Assembly: GCA_038230735.1 (NCBI GenBank)
Contig: JBBRMR010000016.1
Location: forward strand, 1-64,000
Direction of reading: 5' to 3'
DNA: 64,000 nt
Source: Arcicella sp038230735
GTDB lineage: Bacteria; Bacteroidota; Bacteroidia; Cytophagales; Spirosomataceae
In this document: positions 52,638-61,182 of the stretch, piece after piece
How positions within the stretch are numbered: position 1 is the first letter of the stretch
How the letters are laid out: every line of letters starts with the position of its first letter
The notes under the pieces: model-generated
The model's input: only the letters and a program-made list of their open reading frames with translations
The model's database searches: none
Told to the model about the DNA's origin: nothing
Translations under genes and position numbers: made by a program

Positions 52638-54611
52638 ATGAATCGTCTCCAAACCGAAACCTCCCCTTATTTATTACAACACGCTCAAAATCCTGTGGAT
52701 TGGTTTCCATGGGGTGCTGAGGCTTTGTCAAAAGCGAAGGCTGAAAATAAGCCCATTTTGGTCAGTATTGGCTATTCTGCCTGTCATTGGTGTCACGTGA
52801 TGGAGCATGAAAGTTTTGAAAAAGAGGAAGTTGCCGAAGTGATGAATCGTCATTTTGTCAGTATAAAAATTGACCGAGAAGAACGCCCTGATATTGATGC
52901 CATTTACATGGATGCCGTGCAAGCGATGGGCGTACACGGTGGCTGGCCTCTCAACGTTTTTTTGATGCCCGATGGTAAACCTTTTTACGGAGGAACGTAT
53001 TATCCGAAACAAAACTGGATAAAATTATTAGAAGCCGTTCATCATGGTTTTATGAATAATCAAGACCAACTCCAAAAATCGGCAGAAGGATTTACGGAAA
53101 ATATGCTTTTTAGTGATACTGAAAAATATGGATTAGTGGTTGATAGTCATGTATTTACGAAAGATGATTTAGAGAAAATGTACCAAAAAATCGCTCAAAC
53201 ATTTGATACAGATTGGGGTGGTTTCGAGAAAAGCCCAAAGTTTCCAATGCCTTCTGTTTGGCAGTTTTTATTACGATACGCTCATTTGCAAAAAGATGAA
53301 TCTGCACTTAATCATTTAAAATTCACGCTGAATAAAATGGCAATTGGTGGAATTTATGACCAATTGGGAGGAGGATTTGCTCGATATTCGGTTGATGGAG
53401 AATGGTTTTGCCCCCATTTTGAGAAAATGCTTTATGATAATGGGCAAATAGTCAGCCTTTATGCACAGGCGTTTACCCTCACGCAAGAGCCACTGTACAA
53501 AGAAATTATATATGAAACTATTGAATGGCTGGATCGTGAAATGACAAGTCCCGAAGGCGGTTTTTATTCCGCCCTTGATGCGGATTCTGAAGGAGTTGAG
53601 GGGAAGTTTTATGTTTGGGCTCAACAAGAAATTGAAGAAATTTTGGGCGAAGATGCTCCAAAATTCTGCCAAAATTATCAAGTTTCAGAATACGGAAATT
53701 GGGAACATGGTGTAAATATTCTTTGGAAAAAACGGGCTACATTAAACGCTGATTTCAAGGAAAGTATTGAAAAACTAATGGCAAAACGAGCCGAAAGAAT
53801 TCGCCCTGGATTGGATGATAAAATTTTGTGTTCGTGGAATGGCTTGATGCTCAACGGATTAGTGGATGCTTACCGTGCTTTTGGCGATGAAGCATTTTTG
53901 AATCTGGCTTTAAGAAATGCTCATTTTATCAAAGATAATTTTTTGAAAGACAACACTTTAAGCCATAGTTATAAAAATGGCGAAACCAAAATTCAAGGGT
54001 TTTTAGAAGATTATGCTTCTGTGATTGATGCTTACATAAATTTGTATCAAGCTACTTTTGATGAAAATTGGCTTCATGTAGCGGAGAAATTAACGCTTTA
54101 TGTTTGTCAAAATTTTTATGATGAAAATGAGCAATTATTTTATTTTACGGACAGCAATGCGGAGGAATTAATTGCTCGTAAGAAAGAAATTTTTGATAAT
54201 GTAATTCCCTGTTCAAACTCCATGATGGCTCAAAATATTTATACTTTGGGAGTATTATTGGATAGAGAGGATTTTAAAGATTTGTCCATATTAATGGTCT
54301 CTAAAATGAAGAAATTATTATTATCAAATGTTGATTATTTGACTAATTGGGCTTGTTTAGCTACAAATTTAGTAAGTCCAACGGCAGAAATTGCGTTGGT
54401 TGGAAAAGATGCAAATGAGTTTAGAAAAGAGATTGATTTGAAATTTTATCCCAATAAAGTTCTATCTGGAACTTTAACACAAAGCGACTTACCCTTATTA
54501 GAAAGTCGTATTTCAAAAGAGGGAGAAACTCAGATTTTTGTGTGTTATAATAAAACTTGTCAATTACCAGTAAAATCAGTTGAAAAGGCTTTTGAGCAAT
54601 TGAAAATTTAA
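52638..54611 (+). CDS. YyaL/SSP411-type thioredoxin-domain protein (DUF255)
   Basis: A 657-residue protein of the DUF255 family. The N-terminal thioredoxin-like domain (about 1-160) begins NRLQTETSPYLLQHAQNPVDWFPWG and has the CxxC motif ACHWCHVMEHESF; GGWPLNVFLMPDGKPFYGGTYYP follows. The C-terminal part resembles an alpha/alpha-barrel of the glycosidase/epimerase type (GGFARYSVDGEWFCPHFEKMLYDN). Cellular role is unknown. It converges with the next gene so that the two stop codons overlap at TTAA. Confidence 0.92.
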   Translation: MNRLQTETSPYLLQHAQNPVDWFPWGAEALSKAKAENKPILVSIGYSACHWCHVMEHESFEKEEVAEVMNRHFVSIKIDREERPDIDAIYMDAVQAMGVHGGWPLNVFLMPDGKPFYGGTYYPKQNWIKLLEAVHHGFMNNQDQLQKSAEGFTENMLFSDTEKYGLVVDSHVFTKDDLEKMYQKIAQTFDTDWGGFEKSPKFPMPSVWQFLLRYAHLQKDESALNHLKFTLNKMAIGGIYDQLGGGFARYSVDGEWFCPHFEKMLYDNGQIVSLYAQAFTLTQEPLYKEIIYETIEWLDREMTSPEGGFYSALDADSEGVEGKFYVWAQQEIEEILGEDAPKFCQNYQVSEYGNWEHGVNILWKKRATLNADFKESIEKLMAKRAERIRPGLDDKILCSWNGLMLNGLVDAYRAFGDEAFLNLALRNAHFIKDNFLKDNTLSHSYKNGETKIQGFLEDYASVIDAYINLYQATFDENWLHVAEKLTLYVCQNFYDENEQLFYFTDSNAEELIARKKEIFDNVIPCSNSMMAQNIYTLGVLLDREDFKDLSILMVSKMKKLLLSNVDYLTNWACLATNLVSPTAEIALVGKDANEFRKEIDLKFYPNKVLSGTLTQSDLPLLESRISKEGETQIFVCYNKTCQLPVKSVEKAFEQLKI

Positions 54612-55822
54612 TAATAAAATTCAATCCCTTCCGACTCTTTTTTATCGGCATAAAGAATTATTTGTTCTTGTTTGCCATTTAAGGTAAAACGAATTGCCGA
54701 CGTATTCGCTCCCTCTTTGCCTGTGTTATTGGCAAAAACCGTTAAAACATTTTGTTGATTTGGTAATAATTTGAGAGTCAATAGTTTAGGTTTATTGGCA
54801 AGTAGGTATTTCTCAATTAAATACAGCCCGTTGAAACATACCGATACAATATCACCGTCTTCATTTTCATGGTCAAAAAGTTCAATATTCAACTCTCTTA
54901 CATCCACCTTAAAGGAATGTTTTATGCTCACTTTACGCTCCATTTCACAGAAAATTTTATCTGATTTGGGTTTTTTGGTTGGTTTCTGTAATTGTAATAT
55001 TGGCAAATTATATGAAATTTGAAAACCGATGTATGCTCCATTTTCCATAATTGTATTTCCACCATTTTGTTGATTATTGGCAAAACCCGTTATCGTATTG
55101 GAGGTGAAATTTTTGGTCGGAATACCCACTCTAACCCCCATTTCCAAAGACCGCATATCATCCGTTTTTCTCCAATAGGTTCTTCCAATTTCAAGTAAAA
55201 ATTGAAAAGCGTTCTTATTTATTACCTCACTTTGCACCTTAAACCCCGTTCCATTGAATGTCCAATCCTCTTGATTTTCAATATTTTGGTTCAAATAATT
55301 CATTGTTCTAAACCCCAATTGTAAATAATTTCTTGCTTCTCCCCAAATTCTTCGACCTTTTGATTTTGTCGTGTACATGACACTCGCCATTAGCCCCGTG
55401 TAGGTTTGAGAATTCTGCCAAATACTGGCTTGTTTGGCGTTCTGATAAAATTGAAAATTATCGCTAATTGAATAACTGTGTGGCACACAAGTATAATATC
55501 CACCAATCTCACTTCGTAAAATATGGTCGTTTGAAAGGAGTTTTGTGATATTCAAACCCAAATCAAAAGAACCATAAAGCCAAGTCAAATCAGTTTTCCC
55601 CAATTTATTGGTACTCAAATTGATGGGAAAAGAAGTGAAGGGATATGGGATATAACTCAAAATGCTTTGTTGTTGAGCCATTGTATTTTGGGGTAATCCG
55701 AAAGTCAATAAACTACCAGATGGACGAAAGCCAAAAGAGCTAATCCCTTGTTTATTGGTTACTTGGGAAAAACTATTGAGTGAAATGAAAAATATTAAGG
55801 TAGAAAAAAATACAAGTTTCAT
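54608..55822 (-). CDS. Secreted hypothetical protein, outer-membrane-like body with Bacteroidota C-terminal domain
   Basis: A 404-residue protein with signal peptide MKLVFFSTLIFFISLNSFSQ. The middle part (about 90-275) has alternating aromatic/polar strands ending in Tyr/Phe (GEARNYLQLGFRTMNYL, YIGFQISYNLP) that could be a beta-barrel. The last 100 residues (VRELNIELFDHENEDGDIVSVCFNG, then LYADKKESEGIEFYY) match a beta-sandwich domain seen at the end of many secreted Bacteroidota proteins. Function unknown. It overlaps the YyaL-type gene by 4 bases at the shared stops. Confidence 0.7.
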   Translation of the reverse strand: MKLVFFSTLIFFISLNSFSQVTNKQGISSFGFRPSGSLLTFGLPQNTMAQQQSILSYIPYPFTSFPINLSTNKLGKTDLTWLYGSFDLGLNITKLLSNDHILRSEIGGYYTCVPHSYSISDNFQFYQNAKQASIWQNSQTYTGLMASVMYTTKSKGRRIWGEARNYLQLGFRTMNYLNQNIENQEDWTFNGTGFKVQSEVINKNAFQFLLEIGRTYWRKTDDMRSLEMGVRVGIPTKNFTSNTITGFANNQQNGGNTIMENGAYIGFQISYNLPILQLQKPTKKPKSDKIFCEMERKVSIKHSFKVDVRELNIELFDHENEDGDIVSVCFNGLYLIEKYLLANKPKLLTLKLLPNQQNVLTVFANNTGKEGANTSAIRFTLNGKQEQIILYADKKESEGIEFYY

Positions 55823-55859
55823 GAGTTTATAAGGTTATTAATTTTGTTGGTTTCTTATC

Positions 55860-56423
55860 CTATTTAATCCGCTCTGGATTTTCATTCACAAAAGCTCCCC
55901 ACCCTTTTTTTGTGCCTTTCATGGTTGCCATCACGTTATTTCCATGAAAATGATGACAAACGGCAATCCCCAAAGCATCAGTGGCATCAAAAAGTTTCGC
56001 ATCTAATTTCATTTTCAAAAGTGTATCCAACATTGCCGCCACTTGTTCTTTTGAAGCGTTCCCATTGCCCGTTACCGATTGTTTTACGGTTTTAGGTGAA
56101 TATTCAACAATCGGAATTTCACGAGATAATGCTGCCGCCATCACCACGCCCTGAGCCCTCCCCAATTTCAACATAGACTGCACGTTTACCCCAAAAAAAG
56201 GAGCTTCAATTGCCATTTCATCGGGCAGAAATTCTTCGATGATTCCGATGATTCGTTCATAAATTTTCTTTAATTTCATGCCTTGCGTTGTATATTTGCT
56301 CACATTGATAACGCCATACTGCAAAACTTTCATTGAATCGCCGTTGGTCAAAATTACACCGTAGCCCATAAAACGAGTTCCTGGGTCAACGCCTAATATT
56401 ATTTTTTCTTTATTAATTGCCAT
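55860..56423 (-). CDS. ruvC: Crossover junction endodeoxyribonuclease RuvC
   Basis: Holliday junction resolvase of 187 residues. The four catalytic acidic residues are D13 (GVDPGTRFMGYG), E73 (AIEAPFF), D146 and D149 (LFDATDALGIAVCHH), matching the spacing of the E. coli enzyme. YSPKTVKQSVTGNGNASKEQV is the family's basic loop. ruvA/ruvB are not adjacent. The start codon overlaps the start codon of the divergent gene in the sequence CATG at 56421-56424. Confidence 0.95.
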   Translation of the reverse strand: MAINKEKIILGVDPGTRFMGYGVILTNGDSMKVLQYGVINVSKYTTQGMKLKKIYERIIGIIEEFLPDEMAIEAPFFGVNVQSMLKLGRAQGVVMAAALSREIPIVEYSPKTVKQSVTGNGNASKEQVAAMLDTLLKMKLDAKLFDATDALGIAVCHHFHGNNVMATMKGTKKGWGAFVNENPERIK

Positions 56424-57408
56424 GATACAAAATACCCAAGAAAGTGTTCCTAAAACAAGTATTTTATCCGAAAAACTATTTTTGGGAATAAAATGGTTGA
56501 TATTTGGGATTATTTTATGGATTTTAATTCAAACATTTCAGCAAAAAATACCAAATATATCAAGCCTAATCTTCGCATTAGAAAAGGCAATAGTTTGGGA
56601 AAATATAGTCCCAATTATGCTATTAACCATTTTGGTTTTGATAAATTGGGGCTTTGAAGCGAAAAAATGGCAAATATTAGTATATAAAATTGAGCCTTTA
56701 TCTTTCACTGATGCGTATCGCTCAATTTTGGTTGGTTTATCGTTAGGATTTATTACGCCCGCCAACATTGGCGATTATGCAGGGAGAATGTGGCAATTGA
56801 AATCTGACAAAAAAGTTGAAAGTATTGGTGCAAACTTATTGGGTAATGGAATTCAATTCTACGTTTCTTTAATATTTGGAGCGATTTCTTATATAATTAT
56901 TTGGGAAAAAATACTGACAATAATTGACCAAGTAATCTTTGGGTTAGTCATTTTTTGCTTGTTTTTGGGAATTATTGTTTATCACAAAAGAATAAAATTT
57001 ATTGAATTTTTGCAAAAACATTTTTGGATAAAACCATACCATAATCATCTAAATGCGTTAATTAGTTTTACTTTTGACGAAATAAAACAAGTTTTTGGAT
57101 GGTCAATCTTACGCTATTTAACCTTTTCTTTGCAATTTGTAATCGTATTTCAAATTTTTGCGGTAAATATAAATTGGTTTGATTTATGGGCAGTTTCTTG
57201 TTTAATTTTTCTGTTTAAAACGATTATTCCAGTCATTAATTTTATCGGTGATTTAGGCGTAAGAGAATATGCTGCCTTGCATTTTTTTGGATTGTTTTCG
57301 GTTAATATTTCAGCGATAATTACCGCTACTTTTTTCCTATGGTTTATCAATATATTATTACCCGTTTTGATGGGTAGTTTTTTGTTTTTGAGACTTAAAA
57401 ATAAATAA
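56422..57408 (+). CDS. Membrane protein of the lysylphosphatidylglycerol synthase TM-domain family (AglD-like)
   Basis: A 328-residue polytopic protein with about eight helices and no C-terminal catalytic domain. Conserved segments are LVGLSLGFITPANIGDYAGRMWQL and VINFIGDLGVREYAALHFFG, typical of LPG_synthase_TM proteins. In glycan clusters these often act as flippases or lipid-glycan modifiers. It begins divergently from ruvC with overlapping start codons and runs directly into the GT2 gene, whose ATG follows its stop with no gap. Confidence 0.8.
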   Translation: MIQNTQESVPKTSILSEKLFLGIKWLIFGIILWILIQTFQQKIPNISSLIFALEKAIVWENIVPIMLLTILVLINWGFEAKKWQILVYKIEPLSFTDAYRSILVGLSLGFITPANIGDYAGRMWQLKSDKKVESIGANLLGNGIQFYVSLIFGAISYIIIWEKILTIIDQVIFGLVIFCLFLGIIVYHKRIKFIEFLQKHFWIKPYHNHLNALISFTFDEIKQVFGWSILRYLTFSLQFVIVFQIFAVNINWFDLWAVSCLIFLFKTIIPVINFIGDLGVREYAALHFFGLFSVNISAIITATFFLWFINILLPVLMGSFLFLRLKNK

Positions 57409-58521
57409 ATGTTTTTTATAATATTGATAATCAATTGCTTATATTTTATTTTCAATCTTGTATTAATTATGACATGGCTGAAAATGAGAAATGATTTAAC
57501 TATTAAATCAACTGAAAAAGATACTAAATTAACTATTATTATCCCAGTTCGGAATGAAGCGAAAAATATCGTAATACTTTTGCAAGATATTGATAATCAA
57601 AACTATCCTTCTGAAAATTTTGAGGTAATTATCGCCAATGATGGTTCAACTGACAATACGGCAGATTTAGTCTTGAAATTTCAAGAAACAGCAAAATACA
57701 GTATCAGATTATTGAATATTTTTGAAGAAAAAGGAACGTCCCCCAAGAAGCGAGCGATTCAAAAAAGTATAGAAATTTCTTCGGGAGAATTAATTATTAC
57801 TACCGATGGCGACTGTAGAGTTTCTAACAGTTGGCTAAGTTCAATTCAACAATTTTATAAAAGTAAGGATGCAAAATTGATAAGTTCGCCAGTAACGTTT
57901 ATTGATGAAAATAATTTTTGGAATGCAGCTCAAATCATAGAATTTGCCAGTTTGATGGGTTCAGGAGCTTGTGCGATGTATCTAAATAATCCCAATATGT
58001 GCAACGGTGCAAATATTGCCTACACACGAGAGGCGTTTGAAAATGTGGGCGGATTCGCTGGAAATGAGCATTTAGCCTCGGGTGATGATGAGTTTTTAAT
58101 GCATAAAATTGCTTTAAAATATCCTAAACAAGTATTATTTAACACCACCCCTGATTCAATCGTAAAAACTAATTCTCAAACAAATTTGAAGCAATTTTAT
58201 CAACAAAGAAAACGCTGGGCAAGCAAATGGAATCATTATAAAAATTGGCAAGTTTCAGCCTTAGCCATGTTTATTTTTTCGATAAATTTAGGAGTAATTT
58301 TTACTTATTTCTTACTGCCTTCAAAGATTGGATTTGGATTATTAGGTTTAAAGTTTGGAGTTGAATTCGCATTTTTATCTTTAATTATCAGCTATTTAGG
58401 TTATACTAAAAAGATATTTTTCATTCCAATTGTTCAAATATTTTACCCCTTTTATGTGGTTTTCTTTGGACTAATATCACAAGGAAATGGATATGAATGG
58501 AAAGGTAGGAAATTACAATAG
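57409..58521 (+). CDS. Membrane glycosyltransferase family 2
   Basis: A 370-residue GT2 with one N-terminal helix (about 1-24) and two or three C-terminal helices. Catalytic regions: TIIIPVRNEAKNIV, IANDGSTDNTADLV, TTDGDCRVS, the acceptor-side GANIAYTREAFENVGG and the QXXRW-like QQRKRWASKW. This is the pattern of processive or lipid-linked GT2 enzymes (family close to Bacteroidota lipid/peptidoglycan glycosyltransferases). The gene starts immediately after the LPG-like gene. Confidence 0.85.
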   Translation: MFFIILIINCLYFIFNLVLIMTWLKMRNDLTIKSTEKDTKLTIIIPVRNEAKNIVILLQDIDNQNYPSENFEVIIANDGSTDNTADLVLKFQETAKYSIRLLNIFEEKGTSPKKRAIQKSIEISSGELIITTDGDCRVSNSWLSSIQQFYKSKDAKLISSPVTFIDENNFWNAAQIIEFASLMGSGACAMYLNNPNMCNGANIAYTREAFENVGGFAGNEHLASGDDEFLMHKIALKYPKQVLFNTTPDSIVKTNSQTNLKQFYQQRKRWASKWNHYKNWQVSALAMFIFSINLGVIFTYFLLPSKIGFGLLGLKFGVEFAFLSLIISYLGYTKKIFFIPIVQIFYPFYVVFFGLISQGNGYEWKGRKLQ

Positions 58522-58527
58522 AACCAC

Positions 58528-58560
58528 ATGGAAGTCGTCCTTCAAAAGGACGACTTCCAT
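58528..58560. repeat. Perfect 15-bp palindrome (REP-like)
   Basis: ATGGAAGTCGTCCTT pairs perfectly with AAGGACGACTTCCAT around a 3-base loop CAA. It lies 6 bases after the GT2 stop and 25 before the deacetylase ATG. There is no T tract, which favours a REP-like element over a terminator. Confidence 0.7.
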
Positions 58561-58585
58561 AAATACTTGATTAGAAGTGTTTACT

Positions 58586-59224
58586 ATGATAATTCACAAA
58601 ACAAATTTTCTAATGCGGGCTTTATATCCCGATTTCCTTTGGCGAGTAGAAACCAATGAAAAGGTCATTTACCTAACCTTTGACGATGGACCTATTCCCG
58701 AAATCACTGAAATTGTCTTGGAAGAATTAAAAAAATATCAAGCCAAAGCCACCTTTTTTTGCATAGGAGATAATATTCAAAAGCATTCCAAGGTTTTTCA
58801 ACAAGTTGTAAATCAAGGGCATACAGTCGGAAATCATACCTTCAATCATTTAAAAGGCTGGAATACAGCAGATGATATTTATATTAATAATTTTGTAAAG
58901 TGTAAGGATATTTTGTGCCAATCGAACATTGAATATCAACCACCAAACATCGAATATTTCCGTCCTCCTTATGGCAGAATAAAGAAGAGCCAAGCGGTTG
59001 AAATATTGAAAACTCATGAAATAATTATGTGGGATGTTTTATCGGGAGATTATGACCAAAGTATTTCAAAAGAAACCATTTTGAAGAAATCTATTCAATA
59101 TTCAGAAACAGGTTCAATTGTATTATTTCATGATAGTATCAAGGCAAGTAAAAATATGATGTACGTCTTACCAAGATTTTTAGACTACTTTTCAGAACAA
59201 GGATTTACCTTTAAACAACTGTAA
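58586..59224 (+). CDS. Polysaccharide deacetylase (NodB-like)
   Basis: NodB-family deacetylase of 212 residues acting on N-acetyl groups of glycans. Motifs: TFDDGPIPEITE (metal Asp), GNHTFNHLKGW (metal His pair), FRPPYGRIKKSQ and LFHDSIKAS. There is no signal peptide; a membrane-proximal N-terminus (NFLMRALYPDFLW) is the only hint of localisation. ATG at 58586 was preferred over a GTG at 58577. The gene is flanked on both sides by REP-like palindromes and sits between two GT2 genes. Confidence 0.9.
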   Translation: MIIHKTNFLMRALYPDFLWRVETNEKVIYLTFDDGPIPEITEIVLEELKKYQAKATFFCIGDNIQKHSKVFQQVVNQGHTVGNHTFNHLKGWNTADDIYINNFVKCKDILCQSNIEYQPPNIEYFRPPYGRIKKSQAVEILKTHEIIMWDVLSGDYDQSISKETILKKSIQYSETGSIVLFHDSIKASKNMMYVLPRFLDYFSEQGFTFKQL

Positions 59225-59259
59225 TACGGACGGTTCGACGATTCGACTGCCAGTCCGTA
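59225..59259. repeat. Palindromic element after the deacetylase (REP-like)
   Basis: TACGGAC (59225-59231) pairs with GTCCGTA (59253-59259), with a short inner repeat (TTCGAC ... TTCGAC) in the loop. It begins one base after the deacetylase stop and ends 13 bases before the next GT2 start. Confidence 0.55.
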
Positions 59260-59272
59260 CTGAAACTAATTA

Positions 59273-60280
59273 ATGACCAGTACACCAAAAATAACCATCT
59301 GGATTGCTGCCCGAAATGAGGAAGATAACATTCTGAACTGTCTCAAATCCATAGATAAATTAAATTATTCAAAGGAATATTTGCAAATTTTGATTGGAAA
59401 TGACTACTCAGAAGATAATACTAAATCAATAGTTTTAAATTATATAAAAGATAAATCTGAATTTCAATTAATTGATATTCAGAAAGTTATTAATAATCAG
59501 AGAGGAAAAGCAAATGTATTAGCTAACCTCTATGAATACTCAACGGGTAAATATTTCTTGATTTGTGATGCCGATGTTACCGTGAATCCTGATTGGGTAA
59601 ATGGGATGATTGCTAACTTTGAAAAAGACTCAACCATTGGGCATCAAGTGGGTATCACATCAATAAAATCTACAAAATTATGGCATTATTTTCAATCAAT
59701 CGACTGGCTTCATGCCTTAACTTTACTGAAAATTGCGGCAGATTTAAAGATTCCTTTGACTGGTTTAGGCAATAACTCAGCCGTTACCAGAAAGGCTTAT
59801 GAGGCTACGGGTGGATATGCAAAAATCCCCTTCTCTATTACCGAAGATTTTGCATTATTCCATGAAGTTGTTAAAAAGGGTTATAGTTTTAAAAATACGA
59901 TTAGCCATCAAGTTTTTAATCAAACTTTACCGATGTCAAGCCTTAAAGAGTTTTTGCATCAACGTAAAAGATGGATGGTGGGAGCTTTGCAATGTCCATG
60001 GTGGATTGTAATGTTACTGTTTCTTCAAGCCTTATTTTTACCAATGCTAATAATTATTGGCTTTATTTTTTCTTGGAAAGTGGCAGGATTGGTCTGGCTT
60101 GTCAAATGGTTAAACCAAACAATTACCGTTTTACCTACAATCATAAAATTAAAGCAATTCTCATTAATTAGATACCTATTTTTGTATGAAATTTATGCCA
60201 ATTGCTGGCAATTGATCATGATTATTTTCTATTATGCACCCGTAAAAGTGGATTGGAAAGGGAGGATTTATGAAAAATAA
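59273..60280 (+). CDS. Membrane glycosyltransferase family 2
   Basis: A 335-residue GT2 with a GT-A domain and two or three C-terminal helices. Motifs: KITIWIAARNEEDNIL, LIGNDYSEDNTKSI, CDADVTVNPDW, GNNSAVTRKAYEATGGYA and QRKRWMVGALQCPW (QXXRW-like). It resembles the GT2 at 57409 in layout and is probably its paralog. It overlaps tatD by 11 bases (60270-60280), so the two are translationally linked. Confidence 0.87.
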   Translation: MTSTPKITIWIAARNEEDNILNCLKSIDKLNYSKEYLQILIGNDYSEDNTKSIVLNYIKDKSEFQLIDIQKVINNQRGKANVLANLYEYSTGKYFLICDADVTVNPDWVNGMIANFEKDSTIGHQVGITSIKSTKLWHYFQSIDWLHALTLLKIAADLKIPLTGLGNNSAVTRKAYEATGGYAKIPFSITEDFALFHEVVKKGYSFKNTISHQVFNQTLPMSSLKEFLHQRKRWMVGALQCPWWIVMLLFLQALFLPMLIIIGFIFSWKVAGLVWLVKWLNQTITVLPTIIKLKQFSLIRYLFLYEIYANCWQLIMIIFYYAPVKVDWKGRIYEK

Positions 60281-61073
60281 TATTATTGAAACACACGCTC
60301 ATATTTACGATGAAGCCTTCGCAAATGACCGTGATTTGATGTTGGAAAAGACTTTTTCGGAAGGGATTTCTGAAATTTGGATGCCTAATTGTAATTCTGA
60401 AACTATTGATGGAATGATGGCTTTGGCGGAAAAATATCCAAGCCGATGTTTACCCATGATGGGCTTACATCCATGCTATGTGAAGGAGGATTTTGAAAAG
60501 GAATTATACAACGTTGAGGAATGGTTAAATAAGTATGATTTTATTGCCATCGGCGAGATTGGAATGGATTTATATTGGGATAAAACCTTCGTAAAACAGC
60601 AAGAGGAGGCTTTTTTAGTGCAATGCCAATTAGCGAAGCAACATAATTTATGGATTGATATTCATTCTCGAAATGCCTTTTGGGAAACTGTAGCCTTAAT
60701 TGAAAAGAACGCCGACCCAACGTTAAAAGGTATTTTTCATTGCTTTACTGGCGAACTAAAAGATGCTCAAAAAGCCATAGAATTAGGCTTTTTATTAGGG
60801 ATTGGTGGTGTTGCAACTTTCAAAAACGGTGGTTTGGACAAGATTCTGCCCCATATTAGTTTGGAAAATATCGTTTTAGAAACTGATGCCCCATACCTCG
60901 CACCCGTGCCATATCGAGGCAATCGAAATGAACCCGCCTATCTAACAATCATCGCTCAGAAAGTAGCTGATTTGATGGGAGTTAGTGTTGAGAATGTTAT
61001 TGATCAAACGACTTTGAATGCCAATATTTTATGCCACAAAGACACGAAGGCACAAAGTGAATTTTTAAAATAA
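60270..61073 (+). CDS. TatD family metal-dependent hydrolase
   Basis: Deoxyribonuclease-like TIM-barrel hydrolase of 267 residues. Metal ligands appear in ETHAHIYDEAF (HxH), AIGEIGMDLYW, DIHSRNAF, FHCFTGE and ETDAPYLAPVP. The family degrades DNA or other phosphoesters in quality control; a precise role is not known here. Its last nine or so codons (CHKDTKAQSEF region, 61033-61057) are encoded by an inverted copy of the repeat that follows, so the C-terminus has probably been changed by that repeat. Confidence 0.9.
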   Translation: MKNNIIETHAHIYDEAFANDRDLMLEKTFSEGISEIWMPNCNSETIDGMMALAEKYPSRCLPMMGLHPCYVKEDFEKELYNVEEWLNKYDFIAIGEIGMDLYWDKTFVKQQEEAFLVQCQLAKQHNLWIDIHSRNAFWETVALIEKNADPTLKGIFHCFTGELKDAQKAIELGFLLGIGGVATFKNGGLDKILPHISLENIVLETDAPYLAPVPYRGNRNEPAYLTIIAQKVADLMGVSVENVIDQTTLNANILCHKDTKAQSEFLK

Positions 61074-61172
61074 AAACTTAGAGCAATAGCGTTTTAGTAG
61101 CATATAATAAAACTTAGAGCCTTAGCATCTTCGTGGTTTAAATAAAAACTTAGAGCCTTAGTGTCTTCGTGG
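61033..61172. repeat. 36-bp-period tandem repeat with an inverted copy inside tatD
   Basis: Three tandem units begin AAAACTTAGAGC at 61073, 61109 and 61145, exactly 36 bases apart; the last two share CCTTAG..TCTTCGTGG. An inverted copy, GCCACAAAGACACGAAGGCA (61033-), overlaps the 3' end of tatD and differs from the inverse of the last unit at four of 25 bases. The array lies in the tatD-asparaginase gap. Confidence 0.8.
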
Positions 61173-61182
61173 CAAATAAAAC

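Noticed and set aside
61073..61172. Possible CRISPR array because of an exact 36-base period
   Set aside because: The whole unit repeats, with no unique spacers, only three units are present and no cas gene is nearby. It is a tandem intergenic repeat.
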